This document shows, piece after piece, positions 17,933-26,095 of a DNA stretch of 64,000 nt. Both the position numbers and the translations under genes were made by a program. Positions within the stretch are counted from its first letter, which is position 1. The number at the start of each line of letters is the position of its first letter. Origin of the DNA: Nocardioides piscis (lineage in GTDB: Bacteria; Actinomycetota; Actinomycetes; Propionibacteriales; Nocardioidaceae); contig NZ_CP049866.1 of NCBI RefSeq assembly GCF_011300215.1, positions 744,001 through 808,000 of the forward strand, read 5' to 3'. The notes beneath the pieces are model-generated. The model worked only from the letters and a program-made list of their open reading frames with translations, did not search any database and had not been told where the DNA came from.

Positions 17933-18865
17933 ATGGTGACCATCGACCTGACCACTCCACCACCACCGCCCACGAGCTTCCTCGAGGGGCTGCCTCGACG
18001 GCTCACCCTCACCCTCCCGGAGCTGCGCCAGGTCGCGCAGCTCGCCGGCGACGCGCCGCTCCCCTTCGACCTGGTCGACCCCGCCGAACCGACCAGCAGC
18101 GGGCTCCAGGGACGACTGGGACACACCGGAGCCAGCACGGATGACCAGGCCTATGCCGCGGCCCTGTCGTCGCTCCACGACCCGATGGAGACCCTTCGCC
18201 GCCGTGGCCTGATCGGCGAGGACGGGGTCGATGCCCGCCTGGCCGGCGCGATCGGCCTGTTGGCGACGCCCGAGCTGGCCCTGGACATCGACGTGTCGGT
18301 CAGGGGCACCCACGTCAAGGCATGGCACCGCGAGGCCGCCAACGCCGTGGCCACCCTGGCCACCTGCGACGGCGTGGTCTTCGAGCTGGCCTGGTTCGCT
18401 GTCGACCAGTGGCCCGCCGAGCTCGCCCGCGTGGCGGCGATCCCCGAAGACGTCCGTCTCAGCACATCGGCGCTGCCCGACGAGATCGACCTCCCCTTCC
18501 ATCTCGTGGACTCCGTCGGCGAGGCCCTGCGCTCAGGGCGCTCGGACCTGGTCCCGGTCCTGCTGGAGCGACACGGCGCTGGGCTGACGGGCGTCGGGGG
18601 CAACTCCCTGACCAGCGCGGAGGCTGCGACCGCCATCGCCGGCATCCACACCGAGGGGCAGGGTCGCCTCCGGGTCCTGGCGGCCCGCGTCGCCGACGAG
18701 GCGACCCGGGCCGTCGGCCTGGTCTCCTGGGTGCTGCTGGCTGACGGCTGGCACAGCCTGGTCCCACACCAGCTCGAGGACGAGTCGAGACTCGTCATCC
18801 GCCGTACGAACCCCGACGCGCTGGCCACCGAGCTGGCGCCCGTCCTGGCCCAGGTGAACGCATGA
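17933..18865 (+). CDS. EspG-like ESX chaperone
   Basis: Cytosolic protein of 310 residues resembling the ESX secretion-associated EspG family, which keeps PE/PPE or WXG substrates soluble and guides them to the ESX ATPase. Points of likeness: N-terminal LPRRLTLTLPELRQVAQLAG, the loop with ETLRRRGLIGEDGVDARLAG, a central sheet (LALDIDVSVRG, DGVVFELAW) and the C-terminal sheet GWHSLVPHQLEDESRLVIRR. Similarity is by pattern, not search, so moderate confidence. The GTG/ATG start is only 1 base after the previous stop, and its own stop overlaps the hydrolase ATG (ATGA). Confidence 0.65.
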   Translation: MVTIDLTTPPPPPTSFLEGLPRRLTLTLPELRQVAQLAGDAPLPFDLVDPAEPTSSGLQGRLGHTGASTDDQAYAAALSSLHDPMETLRRRGLIGEDGVDARLAGAIGLLATPELALDIDVSVRGTHVKAWHREAANAVATLATCDGVVFELAWFAVDQWPAELARVAAIPEDVRLSTSALPDEIDLPFHLVDSVGEALRSGRSDLVPVLLERHGAGLTGVGGNSLTSAEAATAIAGIHTEGQGRLRVLAARVADEATRAVGLVSWVLLADGWHSLVPHQLEDESRLVIRRTNPDALATELAPVLAQVNA

Positions 18866-20166
18866 TCAACGAGCGACCCGCGACCGACGCGGCCATGGAC
18901 GCCGACAAGTATCACCAGATGCTGGCCCTCGCCGATTCGTTCGACGCGTGCGCCGCCGACCTGCGAGAGCGCGCGCGGCTCGGCACCGACATCCTGGCCG
19001 ACGACGACCTCGTCGAGTCCGCGGAGCTGTCACCGACGACCTTCGCCCAGGCAGAGGAGGACATCCGCGCCGCGACGACCGGCAAGCAGGGCCTGCTCAC
19101 CCGATCCATCGAGCTCGACGCCGATGCTCTCGTCGTCCGCGCCACGGTGTTGACCTATCGCTGGATCGACGAGCTGCAGCAGGCGGCGTTCAAGACCCTC
19201 GGCTCCATCGCCGGGCGCGCCATCGGCTATCTCGCGCCGGAGGTCGCCCTCGGTGGCGCCATCGTCTCGGCCGGCCTGATCGAGACCGACTCCCTCGACC
19301 GCGACGGTGTCGCCGCCTATCTCAACGAGCTCGCCGAGAGCAACCCCGAGCTGATGGACCACATGGCTGACGGCGGTGGACTCCTCGACGGCATGCAGAT
19401 GCGCTCGCTCCTGACGGCCGGCGTCATGGCCACGGGCCGGGGCGGAGCAGCAGCCCGCGGCGGACTGCGAGCCATCGGCGTCGCGGGTTTCCCCGTCGAC
19501 GCGACGGCGGCGCTGCGCGACGCTGCGGCAGGGTTCGACGAGGCGCCCGACGACGAGCCACCCATCACCCCGACGGCCGGCTCGGCCACGGTGCCGAGCT
19601 CCATCGAGGAGCTGATGACCACCCTGGTCACCGCCGACCGGCGGATCAGCGTCCAGCGCATCGGCGCCGGCCGGTTCATCGCCTATCTCCCGGGCAACAA
19701 GACCCACGAGGGTGGCCGGCTCCGGCTCGTCGGGGCGACCAACAGCTCCTACGTCCAGCAGGTCGTGCGCGCGATCGAGAACGCCGTCGCGGGCGAGCCG
19801 GACGCACGGGTGATGCTCGTCGGGTCGTCGTACGGCGGCCACGCCGCAGCGGAGATCGCCGCCGTCACCATGTCGGACGCCTTCGTCGTGGACCAGGTGA
19901 TCACGGCCGGAGCACCGTCGGCGCAGGTGCCGCCCATTCCCGAGCAGACCCGGGTTCTCTCCCTCGAGGACCGCGCCGACCCCGTCGCGCTGCTGGGATC
20001 ACTGATCAACACCGACGTGGCCAACCGCGTCACGGTCGTCTATGACGGGTCCGGGAGCGACACCGAGCCCTACGTCACCGGCGGTCGCGCGGCCGACGAG
20101 GCGCCCCACCCAGGCCTGCGGGCCGAGATCAGGCGCATGCAGCAGCTCGGCTACCTCGCGGGCTGA
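18862..20166 (+). CDS. Helical-domain alpha/beta hydrolase, candidate ESX effector
   Basis: Protein of 434 residues. Residues 1-115 are helical (MLALADSFDACAADLRERAR, then a second helix through RATVLTYRWIDELQ), similar in size to WXG/LXG targeting domains. Next comes a Gly/Ala-rich amphipathic part with AIGYLAPEVALGGAIVSAG, and from about 250 a lipase-like domain: nucleophile elbow LVGSSYGGHAA (Ser about 321), Asp in LSLEDRADPVALLG (about 375-380) and His in DEAPHPGLRAE. A Gly-rich oxyanion strand FIAYLPGN precedes. No signal peptide. Position behind WXG and EspG-like genes suggests export by ESX (inference). The 3' end overlaps the convergent VWA gene by 16 bases. Confidence 0.7.
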   Translation: MINERPATDAAMDADKYHQMLALADSFDACAADLRERARLGTDILADDDLVESAELSPTTFAQAEEDIRAATTGKQGLLTRSIELDADALVVRATVLTYRWIDELQQAAFKTLGSIAGRAIGYLAPEVALGGAIVSAGLIETDSLDRDGVAAYLNELAESNPELMDHMADGGGLLDGMQMRSLLTAGVMATGRGGAAARGGLRAIGVAGFPVDATAALRDAAAGFDEAPDDEPPITPTAGSATVPSSIEELMTTLVTADRRISVQRIGAGRFIAYLPGNKTHEGGRLRLVGATNSSYVQQVVRAIENAVAGEPDARVMLVGSSYGGHAAAEIAAVTMSDAFVVDQVITAGAPSAQVPPIPEQTRVLSLEDRADPVALLGSLINTDVANRVTVVYDGSGSDTEPYVTGGRAADEAPHPGLRAEIRRMQQLGYLAG

Positions 20167-21584
20167 CGCCCGGTTCCTCCCATGGATATCTGCGAGACGA
20201 ACTCCTCGAGCTGGGTGAGGTTGCGACACTCCACCATGGGCACGATCTCGCCATAGCTGGGAGCCGCACTGTCGCCCGTCCCCCAGTGGCGCGGGTGCTC
20301 GGGGTTGAGCCACCACGCGTGCTTGACCGAGCCCGCGAGCTCACGCAGCACCGGTAGCGACAGGTCGCTGTAGTTGGACCGCGCATCACCCAGGATCAGC
20401 AGCGACGTCTTCGGGCCCAGAGCATCCGGATGCTCCTCGGCGAACCGGGTGAACGCCCGCCCATAGTTGGTCCGCCCCCACAGCGCGGCGTGGGCGGTGC
20501 TGGCGGCGAGGTTCTCCATCACCTCCACGACGTCACCGCCGGGCGTGAAGTGATGGGTCACCTCGTGCACCTGGTCGACAAAGGTGAACGCGCGCACCTT
20601 GTGGAACTGCTCGCGGAGTGCGAAGACGAGCAGCAGGGTGAACTGGGCGAAGTTGGCCACCGAGCCGCTGACGTCGCACAGCACGACGAGCTCGGTGCGG
20701 TGCGGACGCTTGGGGCGGTGGTGGGTCTCGAGCGGCACACCACCGGTGGAGAGCGACGCGCGGACGGTGCGCCGGAAGTCGAGCGCCCCGCGGCGGCGCG
20801 CATGCTGCTGCTTGGTCAGCCGGGTCGCGAGCCGGCGGGCGAGCGGATAGATCTCGCGTCGCATCTCGGCGATGTCTGCTCGCCGGGCGGCGGTGAAGTC
20901 CAGCCGGTCGATGGTCGGACGGACGACGATGTCGGCGACGTGCTCGGCCCCCTTCTCCTCCGCGATCCGGCGTCGCGCCTCGGCCTCCACCAGCCGTGAG
21001 AACTGGTCGACCCTGCGCGTCGCGACGCGCTCGGCGTCCTCCTCGACCAGGCCGTCGGCCATCAGTCCCGCGACGAGCTGAGACATCAGCTGGTGGGGCG
21101 CGACCCGCTGCAGTGCGGTGTATGCCGACCAGCTCGACAGCCCCGGTCCACGACCCGGCATGGCTCCGAACCGGGCGATCGCCTCGACGGCAAGGTCGAG
21201 CAGCTCTGCCTGTTCGCCGCCCTCGGCCCCGGACATCGCCTCGGCCAGCTCGTCGGTGAACGCGGCGAGGGCCGCCCCGTTGTCCCGGACACCGGGTTCC
21301 TCGGCGTCGCCCTGCAGGGCGCGGTCCAGCGACTCCTCGCTGCGTCGGCGATCGCCGTCCCCGACGAGGCGTGGGTAGTAGAGATCGAAGATCGCGTCGA
21401 AGGTGACGCGCTGTGACTGCTTCTTGACCAGCGTGGCGGCGTACGCCGTGCGCACGACCTCCCGTTCGTCCCAGCCGATGTGGTGCAGCGCCTCGATCGC
21501 GTCCAGCCCCTCGGCCAGCGACACCGACAGCCCCGCCGAGCGCAACGCCTCGAGGAAGCCGATGTGGCGGTCGAGGAGGCTCAC
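20151..21584 (-). CDS. VWA domain protein, CoxE-like
   Basis: Protein of 477 residues with a C-terminal von Willebrand A domain. MIDAS residues are visible: DVSGSV (D-x-S-x-S) near residue 302, the Thr in GRTNYGRAF and Asp in LILGDARSNY. The N-terminal half is the CoxE-type helical region (HIGFLEALRSAGLSVSLAEGLDAIEAL). CoxE/MoxR pairs act as metal-dependent chaperones that help mature enzymes or complexes. It is translated right after the MoxR-type ATPase (stop/start overlap ATGA at 21581-21584). Confidence 0.88.
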   Translation of the reverse strand: MSLLDRHIGFLEALRSAGLSVSLAEGLDAIEALHHIGWDEREVVRTAYAATLVKKQSQRVTFDAIFDLYYPRLVGDGDRRRSEESLDRALQGDAEEPGVRDNGAALAAFTDELAEAMSGAEGGEQAELLDLAVEAIARFGAMPGRGPGLSSWSAYTALQRVAPHQLMSQLVAGLMADGLVEEDAERVATRRVDQFSRLVEAEARRRIAEEKGAEHVADIVVRPTIDRLDFTAARRADIAEMRREIYPLARRLATRLTKQQHARRRGALDFRRTVRASLSTGGVPLETHHRPKRPHRTELVVLCDVSGSVANFAQFTLLLVFALREQFHKVRAFTFVDQVHEVTHHFTPGGDVVEVMENLAASTAHAALWGRTNYGRAFTRFAEEHPDALGPKTSLLILGDARSNYSDLSLPVLRELAGSVKHAWWLNPEHPRHWGTGDSAAPSYGEIVPMVECRNLTQLEEFVSQISMGGTGRQPAR

Positions 21585-22447
21585 CGACTCGCCAGTCTCA
21601 GCTCTTTGACCGCGCGGGCGTGGTCGGAGGCGTGCTTGAGGACCACACCCAACGTCTGGCGCACAGCGGCCTCGTCGAGGTCGTCGATCTCCAGGGCGAT
21701 CAGGGTGCGCGCCCAGTCGACCGACTCCGCGATCGACGGAGCCTTCTTCAGCTCCAGCTCCCGCAGGCGTGCCACCACGTCGACGAGCTGGCCGGCGACC
21801 GCGTCGTCGAGGCCCGGGACCTGCGAGGTGACGATCTCGCGCTCGCGGGCGGCGTCGGGATAGTCGAGGTGGAGATAGAGACAGCGACGCTTCACCGCCT
21901 CGGAGAGCTCGCGCGTGGCGTTGGAGGTGAGGACGACGAACGGTCGCCGGGTGGCGGCCACGGTGCCGAGCTCGGGGATCGTGACCTGGAAGTCCGAGAG
22001 GACCTCGAGCAGCAGGCCCTCCACCTCCACGTCGGTCTTGTCAACCTCGTCGATCAGGAGCACGGTCGGCTCGTCGCGGCGGATCGCCGTCAGGAGCGGC
22101 CGCGACAGCAGGAACTCGTCGGTGAAGATGTCGTCGTGGGTCTCGCTCCACCCCTCGTCGCCGCTGCTGGCCTGGATGCGGAGCAGCTGCTTCTTGTAGT
22201 TCCACTCATACAGCGCCCGAGCCTCGTCGAGACCTTCGTAGCACTGCAAGCGGATCAGGTCGGCTCCCGTGGCTCGAGCGACCGCCTTGGCCAGCTCGGT
22301 CTTGCCGACCCCCGCTGGCCCCTCGATCAGCAGCGGCTTCTCCAGCGCCCCAGCCAGGAAGGTCGTGGTCGCGGTGGCTGCATCGGCGAGATAACCCGCC
22401 CCATGGAGGCGGGAGCTCGCGTCGTCGGGGCTGCTGAACCAAGTCAC
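21581..22447 (-). CDS. MoxR-family AAA+ ATPase
   Basis: AAA+ ATPase of 288 residues. Walker A GPAGVGKTE near residue 45, Walker B VLLIDEVDK near 128, sensor 1 VVLTSNATRELSEAVKRRC with the Arg finger region. GTG start at 22447. MoxR proteins work with VWA partners in complex assembly, and the next gene is exactly such a partner. It lies 28 bases from the tRNA-Ser on the same strand. Confidence 0.9.
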   Translation of the reverse strand: MTWFSSPDDASSRLHGAGYLADAATATTTFLAGALEKPLLIEGPAGVGKTELAKAVARATGADLIRLQCYEGLDEARALYEWNYKKQLLRIQASSGDEGWSETHDDIFTDEFLLSRPLLTAIRRDEPTVLLIDEVDKTDVEVEGLLLEVLSDFQVTIPELGTVAATRRPFVVLTSNATRELSEAVKRRCLYLHLDYPDAAREREIVTSQVPGLDDAVAGQLVDVVARLRELELKKAPSIAESVDWARTLIALEIDDLDEAAVRQTLGVVLKHASDHARAVKELRLASR

Positions 22448-22474
22448 CGTGGGAGCCTAGTCCTTCGCTCACCT

Positions 22475-22562
22475 TGGCAGAGGGGGCGGGATTCGAACCC
22501 GCGGTAGGTCTCCCTACGACCGCTTTCAAGGCGGTTCCGATCGGCCGCTCCGGCACCCCTCC
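22475..22562 (-). tRNA. tRNA-Ser (anticodon TGA)
   Basis: Read on the minus strand: acceptor GGAGGGG pairs with CCCCTCT, discriminator G, CCA encoded. Anticodon loop CTTGAAA gives TGA for UCA serine codons. A long variable arm (GTCGTAGGGAGACCTAC) marks a class II tRNA, and the T loop GGTTCGAATCC is normal. Confidence 0.97.
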
Positions 22563-22608
22563 TTGCGCCGCCCGAGGACGGCACGGGACACAGTCTAGGA
22601 GGTGGCGA

Positions 22609-22980
22609 TCACTCCGAGCCGCCCAGTTCCAGAGCCACGTCGTCATAGGCCAGGTCACGCAGGCGTTGCAGGTGGTGGTCGATGTCGGAGAGGAGCCGCA
22701 GACCGTGCTCGCGCACCTGCTCCAGGTCGGGGTTCTCGAGGACCTCGGGGCCGAGTGCACCCATGCGCGCGAGGAGAGCCTGTCGTTCGCGCAGCGCGGA
22801 GCCGCGACGGGCACTCAACCAGGCCTCGTCCGGGTGCTCCGACTCGCGGATCAACAGGTCGCGGACCCGGGTCATGCGTTGTCGGACGTTCCACCGCCAG
22901 CTGCCGGTGGAGACCACGCCGTCGCGGGGGGCCTCCAACGCTCGGTGCAGCTCTGCGAGGGCATCAGCTGCACTGGTCAT
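22609..22980 (-). CDS. Small helical protein of unknown function
   Basis: Soluble, mostly helical protein of 123 residues; ATG 22980 follows GGGAGG. It contains GSWRWNVRQRMTRVRDLL, and ends with HLQRLRDLAYDDVALELGGSE. Similar-length proteins occur in Nocardioides-like genomes with no known role. It is upstream of tRNA-Ser(TGA) on the same strand. No catalytic motif seen. Confidence 0.65.
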   Translation of the reverse strand: MTSAADALAELHRALEAPRDGVVSTGSWRWNVRQRMTRVRDLLIRESEHPDEAWLSARRGSALRERQALLARMGALGPEVLENPDLEQVREHGLRLLSDIDHHLQRLRDLAYDDVALELGGSE

Positions 22981-23104
22981 GACGGCCTCCCGCGAAGCGC
23001 GGTCTCGGGCTGGATGGTTGGGGGTGATCCGAGTGTGACGCGCGACGGCCCGGGCGACAAGGGGTGGATTGGCGCAACCGGCGGCCGCTGTGTTCAATCA
23101 CCCC

Positions 23105-23554
23105 GTGCCGTCCGAATATCGAGTAGCCCCCCAGATCGCTGCCCGACTGGTGGGACTCCTCACCATCGCCGTCGCCCTGCTGGTCCTGGTCACCACCGGC
23201 GTCGTCGCGGTCTTCGACCTGCACACCTCGCTGCTGCTCGTCCCGGCCCTGGTCGGCCTGGCCGCGCTGGTGGCCGCTGCCGTCGTGCTCAGTCGTCGCG
23301 GCTGGGTGGTGCGCCTGACCGACGAGGGCTATCGCGTGCAGTGGGTCAGAGGAGTCGGCGTCCCGGCCGCCCGCTGGACAGAGGTCGAGGACGCGGTGAC
23401 GACCACGTCGGCCGGCTCGCCCGTGGTGGTGCTGCGCCTGCGCAACGGCGACACCACGACGATCCCGGTCGACTTCATCGCCGGCGACCGCGAGGAGTTC
23501 GTCCGCGACCTGCAGCGTCACCTGCAGCAGGGGCAGGGCCTCCGCCCGTTCTGA
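23105..23554 (+). CDS. Small membrane protein with PH-like domain
   Basis: Protein of about 149 residues. GTG 23105 is taken as the start because PSEYRVAPQIAARL leads straight into two membrane helices (LLTIAVALLVLVTTGVVAVF and LLVPALVGLAALVAAAVVL); the ATG-like codons upstream have no ribosome site. After the helices a PH-like sheet follows: GWVVRLTDEGYRVQW, ARWTEVEDAVTTT, VVVLRLRNGDTTTIPVDFI. Function unknown; the layout resembles bacterial bPH2 membrane proteins. Confidence 0.7.
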   Translation: MPSEYRVAPQIAARLVGLLTIAVALLVLVTTGVVAVFDLHTSLLLVPALVGLAALVAAAVVLSRRGWVVRLTDEGYRVQWVRGVGVPAARWTEVEDAVTTTSAGSPVVVLRLRNGDTTTIPVDFIAGDREEFVRDLQRHLQQGQGLRPF

Positions 23555-23643
23555 CGCACGCCCGCCGCTCCCCGACAGGTGCGATTCGGCAAAGGCTCGA
23601 CCGGCCTAGTAACCTGACCCCGCTCGTCCCCCGGGACGAGCGT

Positions 23644-23737
23644 GGAGGCGTCGCCTAGTCCGGTCTATGGCGCCCGCCTGCTAAGCGGGTTTGGGGCTAC
23701 AACCCCATCGAGGGTTCAAATCCCTCCGCCTCCGCCA
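23644..23737 (+). tRNA. tRNA-Ser (anticodon GCT)
   Basis: Acceptor GGAGGCG pairs with CGCCTCC, discriminator G, CCA encoded at 23735-23737. Anticodon loop CTGCTAA gives GCT for AGC/AGU codons. A long variable arm (TTTGGGGCTACAACCCCATC) marks it as class II, and the T loop is GGTTCAAATCC. Confidence 0.97.
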
Positions 23738-23761
23738 ACTGATGTCCTGGCAGACATCGGA

Positions 23762-23795
23762 AGCTCCCGGACCCACGACCGTGGGCCCGGGAGCT
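23762..23795. terminator. Strong hairpin after tRNA-Ser
   Basis: AGCTCCCGG-A-CCCAC pairs with GTGGG-C-CCGGGAGCT around a GACC loop. It stands between the tRNA and the convergent DUF3592 gene and can stop both transcripts. Confidence 0.7.
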
Positions 23796-23816
23796 GTCAT
23801 CTCCCTCGGCCGTCGC

Positions 23817-24611
23817 TCACCAGGCGTCCTGCCGGATGGCGGCGAGCCATCCCAGCGCGGCCGACCCGACGCCGAGCAGCGAGAGAGCCGCGGCCGCGGC
23901 CCACCAGGTCGTCCGCACGCGCGGCGTGGAGATGTCGCTGCGCGACGGGTTGTCAGGGTCATACCGAACCGGCAGGGTCTGACCCTTCTCGTGGCTGCGC
24001 GACCATGTCTCGGCCGTCGCCGTGCGAGGGGTCCCGGTGGTGTCGACGAACTCGTAGGCGACCCGGTAGGTGACGGAGACCGAACCGTCGCGATCCTCGA
24101 TCTTGTGCTCGCGCACGGCCGTGACGGCGCCGTCTGCCTGCTGCCACCCCCGGCGTCCGCGCTGGTGGGTCGCGAGAGTGCTCGCGATCGCGAGTGACAC
24201 CAGCCCCAGCCCGATCCACACGAACCACGGCACGTCGAGGCTGTCGTCCCACAGCGACCCGGTCCGGGCGCCGTCGATGATGAAGCCCACACCGGCGCTC
24301 GCCACGAGCGCGAGAGCGACCAGGCGCACCGCTCGCCATACGGGCCGGTCGATCTCGTGACGAAGAGGTTGCTCGGGGTCGTACCGGACGACGAACACAT
24401 CTGCGACCTCGGCCCCGAAGGCCCACTTGGTCACGGCGGTCCGCTGGCGCCCATCGACGAGGTAGGTCATCTTGGCCGCCTTGTCCTTGGTGATGCGAAA
24501 GACCTTGGCCTCGACCCGGGTCCAGGTCCGCCACCGCCACAGGATGCGCCCCGCGAGCCAGAGGCTCGGGAGGAGGAGGCACAGCCCCACGACGATCCAC
24601 AGCAAGGTCAT
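23817..24611 (-). CDS. DUF3592 membrane protein
   Basis: Membrane protein of 264 residues; ATG 24611 after a G-rich site. Helices: N-terminal LLWIVVGLCLLLPSLWLAG, a central pair around residues 105-160 and a C-terminal TTWWAAAAALSLLGVGSAALGW. Two DUF3592-type beta domains each carry VRYDP: one near residue 70 (VADVFVVRYDPEQPLRH) and one near 218 (KGQTLPVRYDPDNPSRS). Function of the family is unknown. Confidence 0.8.
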   Translation of the reverse strand: MTLLWIVVGLCLLLPSLWLAGRILWRWRTWTRVEAKVFRITKDKAAKMTYLVDGRQRTAVTKWAFGAEVADVFVVRYDPEQPLRHEIDRPVWRAVRLVALALVASAGVGFIIDGARTGSLWDDSLDVPWFVWIGLGLVSLAIASTLATHQRGRRGWQQADGAVTAVREHKIEDRDGSVSVTYRVAYEFVDTTGTPRTATAETWSRSHEKGQTLPVRYDPDNPSRSDISTPRVRTTWWAAAAALSLLGVGSAALGWLAAIRQDAW

Positions 24612-24699
24612 GTCGCCCCCAGACAGGTCAGCTCCACCTCTGGCGAGGAGCACGGCGGCGAGCCTACTGTGGAGCCCGGTCGGAGATCAGCGCCGTCTT

Positions 24700-24729
24700 T
24701 GCAGGTTGCTGCACTGCAGGTTCTTGCAC
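24700..24729. repeat. Tandem 15-bp direct repeats upstream of a peptide gene
   Basis: TGCAGGTTGCTGCAC (24700-24714) is followed at once by TGCAGGTTCTTGCAC (24715-24729), 13 of 15 bases the same. Each unit has TGCA boxes 10 bases apart. They sit about 90 bases before the ATG of the exported peptide at 24816 and look like tandem binding sites for a regulator, possibly the one encoded convergently at 24973-25998 (inference). Confidence 0.55.
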
Positions 24730-24815
24730 CTCCGCAGTGATGACGCGCGCGCGGGTGCAGGAGACACTGTGTGCACCCGACCCTGATCGGGCCCCTGACC
24801 CGAAGGTGGAGAACC

Positions 24816-24968
24816 ATGACCGGACGTCGTATTGCTGCTGCCCTGCTGACCGCCACCATGTCCCTCGGCTCGATCGGCCTCATCGCCGGACCGGCCGAGG
24901 CCAAGGACACCACCTGGCCGACCTTCGTGGACACGACCAAGGTCAAGCCGGCGCCCTCGACCCGCTGA
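24816..24968 (+). CDS. Small exported peptide
   Basis: Open frame of 50 residues with a clear GAAGGTGGAG ribosome site. Arg-rich start MTGRRIAAALLTATMSLGS, hydrophobic core, and a signal-peptidase-like end GPAEA; the mature part would be about 21 residues, KDTTWPTFVDTTKVKPAPST plus a final Arg. No Cys, so not a lantibiotic-like product. It stops 4 bases from the end of the convergent TrmB/LuxR-type regulator, and tandem repeats lie upstream. A signalling peptide is one reading; there is no homology to a known pheromone that I can state. Confidence 0.65.
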   Translation: MTGRRIAAALLTATMSLGSIGLIAGPAEAKDTTWPTFVDTTKVKPAPSTR

Positions 24969-24972
24969 TGTC

Positions 24973-25998
24973 CTAGAAGCCGGCATCCGGTGCCGGGCCC
25001 ACACCCTCGCCAGGGGGGTGGTCCCGGCCGGTGATGGCCCGTCGCCCCATCTCGTAGCCGAGCTGGAACCGCGTCTCCACCTCGAACTCCTGCTTGAGCT
25101 CAGAGACGTAGGCCGCATACGTACGGGGGCTGACGCCGAGCCTCGCCGCGCCGCTCGGGTCGGCATGACCGCCGATCAGCATGCGGATCGTCATCGCCCG
25201 CTGCTCGGCGGCGATGTCGCGCACGACCGAGGTGTCCTTGTTGGTGAAGGGCCGTCCCCGTTCCCACGACCGTTCGAAGATGTCGCTGAGATAGGCGATC
25301 AACGACGGCTCGCGCACGACGACCGCCGTCCGTGGTTCGTGCCCGGGGATGATGGCGATCCGCCGATCGACCACGATCAGCCGGTTGAAGAACTCATCGA
25401 GCGTACGGACCTGCGCGCCCTCGGCCGTGACGGCTGCGACGTACTTGCTCGTGGCTGCCGAGCGGCGGGCCGCGTGCTGGTAGAGGGTGCGCATGGTGAC
25501 ACCCCGCCGCAGCGCCGCGACCTCGCGCTCGATGGCCTCGGGCAGCTGCTTGGTGGCCCGGTTGGTCTGCGGCTGTGCGGTCAGCAGCTCTTCGCTCGCA
25601 TCCGCGACGACCGAGCTGATGAAGCCTGTCAGGGCATGGCCCCGGAGCTCGGAGAAGGGGCCCCGCAGCGCGTCGGGTGAGCGGCGCCAGGACTGCGAGA
25701 GACGCTGGAAGGTCTCCGCCCAGCTTGCCGACTCGGCGAGCAGCTCGGCTCCGCGCTGGCCGAGCGGGGACACCACCCGCGACTGCACGATCGATGGATC
25801 GACCGGCAGCCAGCGCTTCTCGGCACGGTCGAAGGTGACCAGGCCGATCTCCGTGAGCAGGGCGAACGCGTCTGCGACGACACCGGCGTCAGTGATCCGC
25901 GCATCGTCGGCCGCGAGCCCGCCCTGGGCCACGAGCTCGTCGTACAGATCGCTGGCCGCGGCCTCGAAGACCTTGCGTTCCTCCGGGCCGTACGTCAT
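24973..25998 (-). CDS. TrmB/LuxR-type transcriptional regulator
   Basis: Cytosolic regulator of 341 residues; ATG 25998 after GGGAGGTG. N-terminal winged-helix TrmB-like part (SDLYDELVAQGGLAADDARI, FALLTEIGLVTFDRAEKRW), a middle domain with the phospholipase-D-like fold often fused to it (IIPGHEPRTAVVVREPSLIAYLSDIFERSW), and a C-terminal LuxR helix-turn-helix (ARLGVSPRTYAAYVSELKQE, then TRFQLGYEMGRR). Such hybrids are common in Streptomyces and Nocardioides, and few have known ligands. Convergent with the small exported peptide gene. Confidence 0.85.
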   Translation of the reverse strand: MTYGPEERKVFEAAASDLYDELVAQGGLAADDARITDAGVVADAFALLTEIGLVTFDRAEKRWLPVDPSIVQSRVVSPLGQRGAELLAESASWAETFQRLSQSWRRSPDALRGPFSELRGHALTGFISSVVADASEELLTAQPQTNRATKQLPEAIEREVAALRRGVTMRTLYQHAARRSAATSKYVAAVTAEGAQVRTLDEFFNRLIVVDRRIAIIPGHEPRTAVVVREPSLIAYLSDIFERSWERGRPFTNKDTSVVRDIAAEQRAMTIRMLIGGHADPSGAARLGVSPRTYAAYVSELKQEFEVETRFQLGYEMGRRAITGRDHPPGEGVGPAPDAGF

Positions 25999-26044
25999 TG
26001 CTGCACCTCCCGCTGCTCCCGCCAGATCCTCGCACACGGACGCC

Positions 26045-26079
26045 GTCGGCCCACCGGGACCGCGTCCTGGTGGGCCGAC
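26045..26079 (-). terminator. Hairpin after pckG
   Basis: GTCGGCCCACC pairs with GGTGGGCCGAC, and the loop itself can pair further (GGGAC/GTCCT). It lies just past the stop of the PEP carboxykinase gene in its direction of transcription. There is no T tract. Confidence 0.6.
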
Positions 26080-26095
26080 GAGAGACTGGCGGGGC

